From assembly GCF_021556615.1 (NCBI RefSeq), contig NZ_JAKGGD010000002.1:558001-622000 (forward strand): DNA of 64,000 nucleotides, written 5' to 3'. Below are positions 27,484-35,841 of the stretch, piece after piece. Position numbers and translations under genes: made by a program. Position 1 is the first letter of the stretch; every line of letters starts with the position of its first letter. This DNA comes from Paracoccus salsus. Lineage in GTDB: Bacteria; Pseudomonadota; Alphaproteobacteria; Rhodobacterales; Rhodobacteraceae. The notes beneath the pieces were generated by a model, which saw only the letters and a program-made list of their open reading frames with translations, did no database searches and was not told the DNA's origin.

Positions 27484-28935
27484 CTACATGATCTTGAAGG
27501 CCGGCGGTTCGATCGCCTGCGCGGCGGGCAGCGGACGGGCAGAATAGGCACCCTTGATGCCGTGGATCCATTTCTGCGCGCGTTCGGTCAGCTTGAACCC
27601 CGAGGTCATCGAGCGGCCGCGCATCACCAGGATGCCCAGATCCGCACCCTCATAACGATAATCATCGACCCCCGAGATCCGCAGGAAGAAGGCCTCGTTC
27701 TCGGTTTCGACCGCGCGGCGGTGATAGTCGAAGCGGTCGAACACCACGCGTCCGTCCTCAAGCATCTTGTAGATGCCGCTTTGCGGGGCATCGGTGATGA
27801 TATCGACATTGTCGTCGGTGTGCTTGATGACCATCTGGGACCAGCTGTCGATCATCTCGGGGTCGGCCCACCGGGCATTCAGCTCGTCCACGTTCAGTTC
27901 GAACGGCTTTTTCGAGAAGGCCAGCAGGTGGAACAGGAACAGCGGCGCGTCGGCATGGGCGAAGGCCGCGTGGTTGGTCATCGAGCTGCACCCGGTGATG
28001 CGCGGGTTCAACTCTCCCAGCCACAGATCGCCGGTCTTCTTGTCGATCAGGAAATCCAGCTCGAAATAGCCCCGATACCCTTCCTTGCGCAGCTGTTCGC
28101 CGAACTTGAAGGTCAGGTCGCGGGCCTGCTGGCGTGCCTTGGGAGGGAATGAGGTCGCGAAGATCTCGTTCCCGCACCAGCCGCCGCGATACGGAGTCAG
28201 TTCCTTGAAGCCGACCAGTTCGGTCATCAGCGGACCGACGATCGTGCCAGCCTGGGTCACGCAACCTTCGATCGCCGAGCCGCGACAATCGATCCGCTTC
28301 ATGATCTTGATCTCGCCCTCGCCGACGATCTCGTGTTCGTGCTTGCGGAAGTCGGACTCGGACTTGATGAAGAACGTGGTGTGGCCGCTGTCGCCATAGG
28401 CGGACTGCAGCACCAGATCGTGGCCCAGCCCGGCCTTCTCGCAGATCTTTCTGAGATGCGCGTAGTCCTTGACTTCGGACAGGGTGTTGGGAACCGAAGG
28501 CACGCCCGCCTTGTTGCCGATCCGCACTGTCTCGATCTTGTTGTCGCAGCGCTCGCGCAGCGAGGCCTTGGGGAACCAGACTTCGCCACCCAGCTCCTTG
28601 ACCAGCATCTCTGTCTTTTCGTCGAACATCAGAAACACGAATTTCGGCTTGCCGCCGCGCCGCTTCACAAGGTCGATGACCTCCTTGTGCTGCAACAGGT
28701 AGTTGTTGATGTCCTCGATCGACTGGAATTCCTCATGCGGCATTTCCGACGGCACGAAGACATTCGGATGGCGTCCGTCAAAGCAATCCATGTAGCAGAT
28801 ATACTTGAAGTTCTTGACCCACTCGTCGATGCCGAGAAGGTTGAAATTCGTCGCCGAGACGAAATAGATCGGGTCCTGGTTCGTGTGGAAATAGCGCCGG
28901 ATCTCGGAGATGTTCTTGAGAGTCTTCTTGGGCAT
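27484..28935 (-). CDS. Orphan ATP-grasp ligase
   Basis: 483-residue protein with an ATP-grasp domain from about 105 to 330. Visible are YGDSGHTTFFIKSE (phosphate-binding loop), EGEIKIMKRIDCRGSAIEG and WLGELNPRITGCSS, which supplies the metal-binding Glu and Asn. It is unlike biotin carboxylase proper: there is no biotin-dependent domain and the N-terminal 100 residues (ISEIRRYFHTNQDPIYFVSA) are distinctive. ATP-grasp enzymes join a carboxylate to an amine via an acyl-phosphate. ATG 28935 is chosen over an in-frame upstream extension because the extension is Lys/Gln low complexity. Substrates unknown. Confidence 0.85.
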   Translation of the reverse strand: MPKKTLKNISEIRRYFHTNQDPIYFVSATNFNLLGIDEWVKNFKYICYMDCFDGRHPNVFVPSEMPHEEFQSIEDINNYLLQHKEVIDLVKRRGGKPKFVFLMFDEKTEMLVKELGGEVWFPKASLRERCDNKIETVRIGNKAGVPSVPNTLSEVKDYAHLRKICEKAGLGHDLVLQSAYGDSGHTTFFIKSESDFRKHEHEIVGEGEIKIMKRIDCRGSAIEGCVTQAGTIVGPLMTELVGFKELTPYRGGWCGNEIFATSFPPKARQQARDLTFKFGEQLRKEGYRGYFELDFLIDKKTGDLWLGELNPRITGCSSMTNHAAFAHADAPLFLFHLLAFSKKPFELNVDELNARWADPEMIDSWSQMVIKHTDDNVDIITDAPQSGIYKMLEDGRVVFDRFDYHRRAVETENEAFFLRISGVDDYRYEGADLGILVMRGRSMTSGFKLTERAQKWIHGIKGAYSARPLPAAQAIEPPAFKIM

Positions 28936-28963
28936 TGTGCTTTTCTCTCCCTGTTTGGTCGTT

Positions 28964-28982
28964 TGTTCTTTTGTGTTCTTTT
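28964..28982 (-). repeat. A-rich tandem repeat in the ligase leader
   Basis: On the transcribed strand AAAAGAACA occurs twice, separated by one C, 29-47 nt upstream of the ligase ATG. It sits in a nearly G-free purine/A tract that is striking for this GC-rich genome. A-rich unstructured leaders favour ribosome loading; no known regulatory motif is recognised. Confidence 0.5.
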
Positions 28983-29133
28983 GGCCTCGCGTGACGTCGC
29001 GCATCTGCGCAACGCCCGCGAAGGGCTTGGTCTATGCCCTGACCGTCAGACTTGCGCGCATCGGCGCGTGACGCAAGGGTTCAGTGCTGGCATCAGCGCC
29101 AATGAGGGCCATGCGCCAGTGTGCCGGGGGCGC

Positions 29134-30126
29134 TCAGTCAGTCTCGCCCGCAGCGATCGGAAAGGGCGCAAGATTGTCGCGATAGGCCGCCCGTCCGAAG
29201 CTTTCGCGGCGCGCATCCTCGGCCGCCCCCAGCGCGGTGCGCGGATCGGCAGACCTCAGGCCCGCGGCAGAGCCCTGAAGCGGCGTCTGCAACGGCCCCA
29301 GGGTCTTGAGATAGGCGTCGACCCCGCTGTCGCGATCATAGACCGAGAAGTCGGCATCGCGGTCACGGAAGCTTTTCAGCACCTGACCCAGCCCCTTCAT
29401 GCCGGTTTCCCGCTGGCGGCGGACCATGTCCAGATCAACCTCGATGGGGAAGATATCCTCCTGCCCGGCGGACTGGTGCAGCACCAGGGAGGTCGGGTCC
29501 ACGACCAGAGACCGGCCCACGCCGCCCGCGCCCAGGCCGTTCACGTCGAAGACATAGCACTGGAATTGCGCGGCGGTGGCGCGCGCGATCGCCAGTTCGG
29601 CATCGCGGTCGGTGGTTCCGGTCAGAACCGGGTGCAGCAGCACCTCGACGCCCTGGCTGGTCAGCTGGCGCGTGGTCTCGGGGAACCAGATGTCATAGCA
29701 GATCGACAGGCCGAATCGCCCCACCTCCGGCACGTCGAAGATGCAGAAGTCGGTGCCCGCCGCGATTCCCTCTTCATAAGGACGGAAGGGGAACATCTTG
29801 TTGTAGGTCGCGACGATCTCGCCGTCCGGGTTGATGACGACAGAGCTGTTCATGACCCGCCCGTCTTCCAGCTTCTCGAACATCGAGCCGGGAATCAGCC
29901 ACAGCCGGTGCTGCCGGGCCTTGTCCTGGAACTGTTGCAGCGCCTCGTTCGGGAAGGGCTGGGCATACCGGTGCAGCGGCCCATAGGGCGCCAGCTCGCT
30001 GAACAGCGCCATCTGCGTCCAGGGAAAGCGCGCCATCAGGATATCGACGCGGTGCAGCATCGCCTCGACATTCGAGTGCAGCGCATCGACATGCATCTGT
30101 ATGCCGGCAATCGCGAAGGGTGTCAT
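29134..30126 (-). CDS. Carbon-nitrogen hydrolase (nitrilase superfamily)
   Basis: 330-residue amidase-branch nitrilase-superfamily enzyme. The catalytic triad is complete: Glu44 in FSELAPYGP, Lys110 in ATYNKMFPF and Cys143 in LSICYDIWFPE. Relatives include N-carbamoylputrescine amidase, beta-ureidopropionase and aliphatic amidases. In this cluster a role in hydrolysing an N-carbamoyl- or acyl-amide of an amine is plausible. It lies between the aminotransferase gene (180 nt upstream, region 30127-30306 with no feature) and the ATP-grasp gene (198 nt downstream). GGAGA precedes the ATG. The exact substrate cannot be inferred. Confidence 0.88.
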   Translation of the reverse strand: MTPFAIAGIQMHVDALHSNVEAMLHRVDILMARFPWTQMALFSELAPYGPLHRYAQPFPNEALQQFQDKARQHRLWLIPGSMFEKLEDGRVMNSSVVINPDGEIVATYNKMFPFRPYEEGIAAGTDFCIFDVPEVGRFGLSICYDIWFPETTRQLTSQGVEVLLHPVLTGTTDRDAELAIARATAAQFQCYVFDVNGLGAGGVGRSLVVDPTSLVLHQSAGQEDIFPIEVDLDMVRRQRETGMKGLGQVLKSFRDRDADFSVYDRDSGVDAYLKTLGPLQTPLQGSAAGLRSADPRTALGAAEDARRESFGRAAYRDNLAPFPIAAGETD

Positions 30127-30306
30127 ATTGTTCTGTTCTCCAGATTCAGTCCGCGCGGGCCGTCCTTTCGGGACGACCCGCGCGGCAATTTCGCAAGGCT
30201 ATGACGTGGCGCAAGAAGGCTCAAGCGGCGTGGCACAAGGATGCGCCTGCGGTCTCAACTCTGCCCGGCCTACTGGCGCTTCCGCCTCGTCCCTGCCCAT
30301 ATCGAG

Positions 30307-31605
30307 TCAGGCGGCCGCCCGACCTGCGTCGAGCGCGGATTTGGCGGCGCGCAACGATTCCGCCAGAATGTCCTGCGCTTCCGCGAAAACGGCGTCCTCG
30401 ATGGTGATCGGCGACAGGAAACGGATGACGTTTCCATAGACACCGCAGGTCAGCAGGATCAGGCCGCGCCGCATCGCCTCGTCACGCACGGCGACAGCCA
30501 TCTCGGGCATCGGCGTGCCGTCCTCGGCCATGAATTCCGCCGCGACCATGAATCCGGGCCCGCGGATATCGGCCAGTTCCGGCACCTCGTTCCGCAGCGC
30601 CGACAGCCGCGATTTCAGCTGCTGGCCCAGGTTTTCGGCACGCGCGCACAGGTCCTCGTCGCGAATCACGTCAAGGACCGCCAGCGCGGCGGCAACACCC
30701 AGCGGGCTGCCACCATAGGTGCCGCCCAGCCCCCCGGGATGGGGCGCGTCCATCACGTCGGCCCGGCCGACCACCGCCGACAGGGGATAGCCGCCGGCCA
30801 GGCTTTTCGCCATCGTGGTCAGGTCGGGCGCGACGTCATGGTGATCCATCGCGAACAACTTGCCGGTGCGCGCGAATCCGGTCTGAACTTCGTCGGCGAT
30901 CAGCAGCATGCCGTGCTTGTCGCACAGCGCGCGCAGGTCGCGCATCAACTCGGGCGGGGCCGGATAGAAGCCACCTTCGCCCTGAACAGGCTCGATGATG
31001 ATCGCGGCGACGCGGGCGGGATCGACATCGGCCTTGAACAGCCCCTCGATCGCGGCGATCGAATCAGCCGCCGTGATGTCGTGCGCTGTCATCGGGAAGG
31101 GCACATGCCAGACATCGCCCGGCATTGCACCGAAGCCCGCCTTGTAGGGCTGGACCTTGCCGGTCAGCGCCATCCCCATGAATGTGCGGCCGTGAAATCC
31201 GCCGGAAAAGGCGATGACGCCCTGACGGCCGGTAAACGCGCGCGCGATCTTGACGGCATTCTCGACGGCCTCGGCACCAGTGGTTGCGAACAGCGTCTTC
31301 TTGGGGAAGTCGCCCGGCGCGGCGGCGTTCAGCTTTTCGGCAAGTTCGACATAGTTTTCATAGGGCGCGACCTGATGGCAGGTGTGGCTGAACTTGTCGA
31401 TCTGGGCCTTGACGGCCTCGACCACGCGCGGGTGGCCGTGGCCGGTGTTCACCACCGCGATGCCGCCCGCAAAGTCGATATAGCGCTTGCCCTCGCTGTC
31501 CCACAGCTCGGAATTCCTGGCGCGGCTGGCGAAGAGCGGCGTCGAAACACCCACGCCGCGCGCGATCGCGGCGGCCCGGCGGGTCGAAAGTTCTGCGTTT
31601 GTCAT
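30307..31605 (-). CDS. gabT: 4-aminobutyrate-type aminotransferase (GabT/PuuE family)
   Basis: 432-residue class III PLP aminotransferase. It contains FATTGAEAVENAVKIAR, SGGFHGRTFMGMALTGK, IADEVQTGFARTGKLFA with the PLP-contacting Asp, and TMAKSLAGGYPLSAVVG with the Schiff-base Lys267 (Lys268 in E. coli GabT). It converts GABA, or a similar omega-amino acid, and 2-oxoglutarate to the semialdehyde and glutamate. AGGAG precedes the ATG. Divergent from the PuuR-like regulator, an arrangement that points to polyamine-derived GABA or 5-aminovalerate. Confidence 0.93.
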   Translation of the reverse strand: MTNAELSTRRAAAIARGVGVSTPLFASRARNSELWDSEGKRYIDFAGGIAVVNTGHGHPRVVEAVKAQIDKFSHTCHQVAPYENYVELAEKLNAAAPGDFPKKTLFATTGAEAVENAVKIARAFTGRQGVIAFSGGFHGRTFMGMALTGKVQPYKAGFGAMPGDVWHVPFPMTAHDITAADSIAAIEGLFKADVDPARVAAIIIEPVQGEGGFYPAPPELMRDLRALCDKHGMLLIADEVQTGFARTGKLFAMDHHDVAPDLTTMAKSLAGGYPLSAVVGRADVMDAPHPGGLGGTYGGSPLGVAAALAVLDVIRDEDLCARAENLGQQLKSRLSALRNEVPELADIRGPGFMVAAEFMAEDGTPMPEMAVAVRDEAMRRGLILLTCGVYGNVIRFLSPITIEDAVFAEAQDILAESLRAAKSALDAGRAAA

Positions 31606-31625
31606 GGCGTGACTCCTGAATCTCT

Positions 31626-31641
31626 GCTCAATATATTAATC
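31626..31641. promoter_or_regulatory. AT-rich operator-like core between gabT and the PuuR-like gene
   Basis: GCTCAATATATTAATC contains the palindrome AATATATT (31630-31637). As I recall it, the E. coli PuuR site has a CAATATATTG core, which this nearly reproduces. On the minus strand it overlaps a plausible -10 (TAATAT) placed 16 nt after TTGCCC for gabT, so a bound repressor would block gabT. Inferred target of the adjacent XRE-cupin regulator. Confidence 0.5.
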
Positions 31642-31744
31642 ACGGCGATCAGCGGGGCAAGGCGTTTCAGGCTCACTGGACGCGAGACGGCCTTTCCCTG
31701 CCGGTCAGGTGTGGCCAATGAAACACGCGCAGACGGGAGACAGG

Positions 31745-32326
31745 ATGAGCGATACGGAATTCGACATCGGCACGCGGCTTCGCAACCTGCGCCAGGACAG
31801 GCGGTTGTCGCAGCGCCAGCTGGCAGCGCGCGCCGGCGTCACGAACGGCCTGATCTCGATGATCGAGCAGAACAAGATCAGCCCATCAGTTGCCAATCTC
31901 AAGAAGATCCTCGACGGTCTGGCAACCAGCATGGTCGATTTCTTCATGGAGGCGGCAGAAGAGCCCAGGACCTTCTGGCGCCACGAGGAACTGCCCGAGA
32001 TCCGCTCGGCCGCGGTCCACGGCCCCGAGGCGACGATGGCCAAGCTGTCCCTGCTGCGGATCGGGCGCGCAGGTCGCAACAACCTGATGCTGCTGCACGA
32101 AACCTACGATCCCGGCGCCGATACGGGCGAATCGCTTTACAGCCATGACGCGGAAGAGGCCGGGATCGTGATCGAGGGCCGGATCGAGATCACCGTCGGC
32201 GACGAGGTGTCACTGCTTGGGCCCGGGGACGCCTATATCTTCGACAGCCGACGCCCGCACCGGTTCCGCAACACCGGCAACAGCCGCTGCGTGATCGTCA
32301 GCGCCTGCACACCGCCGACCTTCTGA
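31745..32326 (+). CDS. XRE-cupin transcriptional regulator, PuuR-like
   Basis: 193-residue regulator with an N-terminal XRE helix-turn-helix (LRNLRQDRRLSQRQLAARAG to NKISPSVANLKKILDGL, about 10-65) and a C-terminal cupin (about 115-190, with YSHDAEEAGIVIEGRIEI). Length and layout match E. coli PuuR (185 aa), the putrescine-responsive repressor. GGGAGACAGG precedes the ATG at 31745. It is divergent from gabT and convergent with the decarboxylase, so it probably controls the cluster in response to a polyamine or its conjugate. Confidence 0.9.
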   Translation: MSDTEFDIGTRLRNLRQDRRLSQRQLAARAGVTNGLISMIEQNKISPSVANLKKILDGLATSMVDFFMEAAEEPRTFWRHEELPEIRSAAVHGPEATMAKLSLLRIGRAGRNNLMLLHETYDPGADTGESLYSHDAEEAGIVIEGRIEITVGDEVSLLGPGDAYIFDSRRPHRFRNTGNSRCVIVSACTPPTF

Positions 32327-32328
32327 GG

Positions 32329-32351
32329 CCGCGCCGGAGCTGCCGGCGCGG
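32329..32351 (+). terminator. Intrinsic terminator after the PuuR-like gene
   Basis: CCGCGCCGG (32329-32337), loop AGCTG, then CCGGCGCGG (32343-32351), followed by TCTTTCC. A 9-bp perfect GC stem with a partial T-tract, three nt after the regulator's stop and 14 nt from the convergent decarboxylase stop, so it may serve both directions. Confidence 0.6.
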
Positions 32352-32364
32352 TCTTTCCGAAGGA

Positions 32365-35148
32365 TCAGCCCCTGGCCGCTTCCAGGCGCTTCAGCGCCTC
32401 GGTGGTGAACACCCGCAAGCCCAGGTCAGGTCGGTATCCGTGGATCTCGCTGACATCCAGTGCGCGCATGAAGGTCAGGATCTCGCGGCTGATGACCTGG
32501 CCGGGCACAAGGATGGGGAAGCCCGGCGGATAGGGGATGATGAACGAGGCCGAGACCAGCTCCTCGCCGTTTTCCAGCTTTTCCTGCAACGCCTGGTCAA
32601 GGTCCAGATAGTCGCAGTTGTCCTCGTCATAAGCCAGAAAGAACGCGCTGCGGATATCGCCCTCGGGCGTCTCTCCATGCCGGAACGCTGCATGAAAGCG
32701 GCTGAAATCGGGCAGCGGAGGAACATGGTCGACAAGGCTTTTCACCCGGGCATCGAACGACCGTCTCTCCATCTTGGATGCGTCGTCCAGCAGATCCTCG
32801 AGATCCTTGGCGATGCTGATCAGAACCTCGATCAGATAGGCGATCGACGACCGGGTGGTGCCGATATTCGTCATGAACAACACCGTGTTGCGCGATGTCT
32901 TGTTGATCTGGATGCCGTGCTTGTCCATCAGGATCTGGGTCTTGAAGGTGTCGCCGTCCCAGCCGGTCCCCCCCACGGCCACGGTGATCTTGGTCGGGTC
33001 CAGCACGAATTCGTCCGTGGCCCAGTGATCCCAGCTGTCCAGCCAGCCCCGCTTGGGATCGAAATAGGCCTTGGCGCCGCTTTCGCGATATTCGCCGGGG
33101 ATCATGTCGGCCAGTGTCAGGACCTTGAAATACTTGGTCAGCAGGGGGTGCATGCCGATCGCCCGGCGCAACGACATCGCGCTTTCGATCTGGCGTTGCA
33201 CGAATTCATATCCCTCCAGCTCGACCTGCCGCCGGCCGACATCAAGCGAGGCGATGATCTGGTAATTCGGCGAGGTCGAAGTATGGGTCATGTAGGCTTC
33301 GTGGAACGCCTGCTCGGTCTCGCCCTTGAAGTCCTGGTCGTAGACATGGATCATCGACCCCTGTCGCAGCGAGGTCAGCGTCTTGTGCGTCGACTGGGTC
33401 GCATAGACGCGCACCCGGGCATCGGGCGGCGCGATCAGGCGGGTGTTGAGAAGGGTCGCGTCATCGGCGTCCTTCATGGCCTCCTGCTGCGCCTCGAAGG
33501 CGCGGGCGCGCTCGGGGCTGCGCAGCGTTCGGCGCAGATTGGCCGCCGAGGCCATCGCCGTGCGCTGGCGGAAGGCCGGGTTGAAGCGGGCGAAGGCGAA
33601 CCACGCCTCGTCCCACAGGAAGACCAGATCCTTCTTGATGGCCAGGCACTCTTCCATCACCCGTTCGACGTTATAGATCATCCCGTCGAAGGTGCAGTTC
33701 GTCAGCAGGACCATCCGCACCTTGTCCAGCTTGCCGGCCTGTTTCAACTCCAGCAGCTTGTGCTTGATCTCGTGGATGGGAACGGCGCCGTACATCGAAT
33801 ATTCATGCAGCGGATAGCTGTCCATGTAGACAACGCTCGCCCCCGCCAGCACCATGCCGTAATGATGCGATTTGTGGCAGTCGCGATCGACCAGCACGAT
33901 GTCGCCGGGGCGGATCAGCGCCTGCACGACGATCTTGTTGCAGGTCGAGGTGCCGTTCGTGGCGAAGAAGGTCTGCTTCGAGCCGAAGGCGCGCGACGCG
34001 GACTCCTGAGCCTTCTTGATCGGGCCGCGCGGCTCCAGCAGGCTGTCCAGCCCGCCCGACGTGGCCGAGGTTTCGGCAAGGAAGATGTTGGGCCCGTAAA
34101 AGGCACCCATGTCCTGGATCCAGTGGCTGCGGGCGATCGACTTGCCGCGGCTGATCGGCATGGCGTGGAACACGCCTGTCGGCTGCTTGGAATATTCCTT
34201 CAGCGCCGTGAAGAACGGGGTCTTGAAGCGGCTGTTGACGCCGCGCAGGATGTTCAGGTGCAGTTCCAGGAAATCTTCCTGATTGTAGAACACCCGGCGG
34301 CATCCGCCCAGATCCATCGCCGCGATGGTTTCGGCGGACCGGTCGGTGACCAGATAGGTGTCCAGCTCGGGCCGGATCTTGTGGACCAGCCGGCATGTCT
34401 CGGGGCCGTATTCGTCGGGGTGCAACCCGTCGACATCCTCTTCGTCGCTGGCCCGGCGGAGATACTTGTTCAGGATCTCGACATTGTTGCGCGACTTCAG
34501 CGCCAGGCCCGGGCGGACGACGACTGCCTGGATGTTGTGGTTGAACATGATTCCGATCAGTGCGTCCTCGAGGCTGGGAACGATCACCGGCTCATAGATG
34601 AAAGAGTCCTCGGGGCGCCGTGCATGTTGCAGGCTCTGCCGCAACCAGCGCTCCTGATGCTCGTTCAGGTCATCGACGATCAGGACCTCGAAATAGGGCC
34701 TTCCCAACGCGCGGGCATCGGGCGACAGCGAGGCCTCGTCCTCGAAATCCTCGGTCTCGCTATCCTCGGCGGTCAGCTGGATGCCGCGCCGCCGATAGGC
34801 CCCCGAAATCAGCGCCCGCGCGGCCCGGCGAACCGAGTGCGAGAAATCCGGGATCTTCTGCTGATCCAGCAACCGGCGCATGTAACCGAAGGCATTGGCG
34901 CCGGGAAACGCCCAGTAGGTTTCGATCGGCGCCAGCGCGTCGAACAGCTCCACGGCCTCGGCCAGCAGCTTGCGACCTCGCCGACCTTCGCCGCCGTGAC
35001 GGGACAGTTCTTCGGCAATGTCGCGAAGCACGCTCCAGCGATCGGCGCGCAGCTGTGTCGCGCTGTAATAGTCACCGATGCGAGCCTTGTCGCCCTGCCC
35101 CTTGACCAGGCGGGGCGATATGGTGGACCCGTGACCTTGTTCGTTCAT
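32365..35148 (-). CDS. Large Orn/Lys/Arg decarboxylase
   Basis: 927-residue fold-type I PLP decarboxylase. The PLP Schiff-base lysine is Lys589 in ATQSTHKTLTSLRQG; FFATNGTSTCNKIVV and FLWDEAWFAFARF are the other cofactor motifs. E. coli CadA, SpeF, SpeC and AdiA have 711-756 residues, so this protein carries some 170 to 200 extra residues, mainly N-terminal to a receiver-like wing domain (FEVLIVDDLNEHQ, about 153). It should produce putrescine, cadaverine or agmatine; which one is not evident. ATG 35148 follows an AGGGGG tract. Expected to feed the adjacent aminotransferase/amidase genes. Confidence 0.88.
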   Translation of the reverse strand: MNEQGHGSTISPRLVKGQGDKARIGDYYSATQLRADRWSVLRDIAEELSRHGGEGRRGRKLLAEAVELFDALAPIETYWAFPGANAFGYMRRLLDQQKIPDFSHSVRRAARALISGAYRRRGIQLTAEDSETEDFEDEASLSPDARALGRPYFEVLIVDDLNEHQERWLRQSLQHARRPEDSFIYEPVIVPSLEDALIGIMFNHNIQAVVVRPGLALKSRNNVEILNKYLRRASDEEDVDGLHPDEYGPETCRLVHKIRPELDTYLVTDRSAETIAAMDLGGCRRVFYNQEDFLELHLNILRGVNSRFKTPFFTALKEYSKQPTGVFHAMPISRGKSIARSHWIQDMGAFYGPNIFLAETSATSGGLDSLLEPRGPIKKAQESASRAFGSKQTFFATNGTSTCNKIVVQALIRPGDIVLVDRDCHKSHHYGMVLAGASVVYMDSYPLHEYSMYGAVPIHEIKHKLLELKQAGKLDKVRMVLLTNCTFDGMIYNVERVMEECLAIKKDLVFLWDEAWFAFARFNPAFRQRTAMASAANLRRTLRSPERARAFEAQQEAMKDADDATLLNTRLIAPPDARVRVYATQSTHKTLTSLRQGSMIHVYDQDFKGETEQAFHEAYMTHTSTSPNYQIIASLDVGRRQVELEGYEFVQRQIESAMSLRRAIGMHPLLTKYFKVLTLADMIPGEYRESGAKAYFDPKRGWLDSWDHWATDEFVLDPTKITVAVGGTGWDGDTFKTQILMDKHGIQINKTSRNTVLFMTNIGTTRSSIAYLIEVLISIAKDLEDLLDDASKMERRSFDARVKSLVDHVPPLPDFSRFHAAFRHGETPEGDIRSAFFLAYDEDNCDYLDLDQALQEKLENGEELVSASFIIPYPPGFPILVPGQVISREILTFMRALDVSEIHGYRPDLGLRVFTTEALKRLEAARG

Positions 35149-35177
35149 ATTGCAATACCCCCTGTCGTTCGCGTCAT

Positions 35178-35206
35178 GCGCAGTCGGTGCTTGTGCACCT
35201 TGTCAA
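35178..35206 (-). promoter_or_regulatory. Candidate promoter of the decarboxylase gene with hairpin in the spacer
   Basis: Read leftward, a consensus TTGACA (35206-35201) is followed by GGTGC-ACAA-GCACC (35199-35186), a 5-bp stem-loop dyad lying exactly in the -35/-10 spacer. The -10 position (35183-35178) is poor. A dyad in the spacer suggests an operator or an activator-dependent promoter. Confidence 0.33.
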
Positions 35207-35313
35207 CACCAAGCATGGCCCACAAAAGACCGCGGACACAATCGCAAACAGCCATCGCGGGGCCGGACAGCCTTTCAGCCGGCGATCCGGACGGCGCGGC
35301 GCGCGACGTTGCG

Positions 35314-35841
35314 TCAGTCCCGCGACGGATAGTTTCCCTCAAGCGCGATGATGAAATTCAAGCAAAGCCCGGGCGGCATGTTTTCGTGCGGCTCACCCCG
35401 ACCCGTGACCGAAATGGCCTCGACCGCCATCGCCGCAGTCGGGCCAGTGCCACCGCCGTTGCCCGCCTCGCCGGCATAGCCCTTGGCCTGCGCCAGCATC
35501 GCGCGGCCAGGACGGTCCGAATCGGCCGGGCGATTCGCGGCGATCAGCTCATGGGCGTGCGCCGGCATCTGCGATTCCTCCAGGCCCACCCGCTCGGCTC
35601 CCATCGCCTCACCCAGCCGGCGGGGCTGAAGCCCCTCGCCCGCGCCGGCATGCAAGGGCACGCGACCGCGCAGGTCGGGCAGCGCGAAACTGGCCCGGCC
35701 GTCGCCGCCATAGGTCGTGCCAAGCAGGCTGAACAGGACCTGATACCGCTGGATGTCAAGCAACTGGCCGTCGCACAGCGCCCAGCCCCGCGGCGCGAAG
35801 GTTCCCGCGAACATCGCGATCTGGCCGATGAAAGGTTCCAC
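35314..35841 (-). CDS. Phage tail-collar domain protein (microcystin-dependent-protein-like)
   Basis: 175-residue protein opening VEPFIGQIAMFAGTFAPRGW and continuing CDGQLLDIQRYQVLFSLLG, the tail-collar (Collar) fold of MdpB-type proteins; GGDGRASFALPDLRGRVPLH is the second hallmark. Such proteins are found alone in many bacterial chromosomes and are not proof of a prophage; no other phage genes are present here. The GTG at 35841 is chosen because GGAGGGG lies 5 nt upstream; a TTG ten codons earlier would place that site inside the gene. Function unknown. Confidence 0.85.
   Translation of the reverse strand: MEPFIGQIAMFAGTFAPRGWALCDGQLLDIQRYQVLFSLLGTTYGGDGRASFALPDLRGRVPLHAGAGEGLQPRRLGEAMGAERVGLEESQMPAHAHELIAANRPADSDRPGRAMLAQAKGYAGEAGNGGGTGPTAAMAVEAISVTGRGEPHENMPPGLCLNFIIALEGNYPSRD

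Noticed and set aside
27484..28935. Annotation as biotin carboxylase
   Set aside because: The ATP-grasp motifs are general and there is no biotin-carboxylase N- or C-terminal domain, carboxyltransferase or biotin carrier gene nearby.
35314..35841. Prophage remnant
   Set aside because: Only one collar-domain gene is present, with no integrase, capsid, portal or attachment repeats around it.
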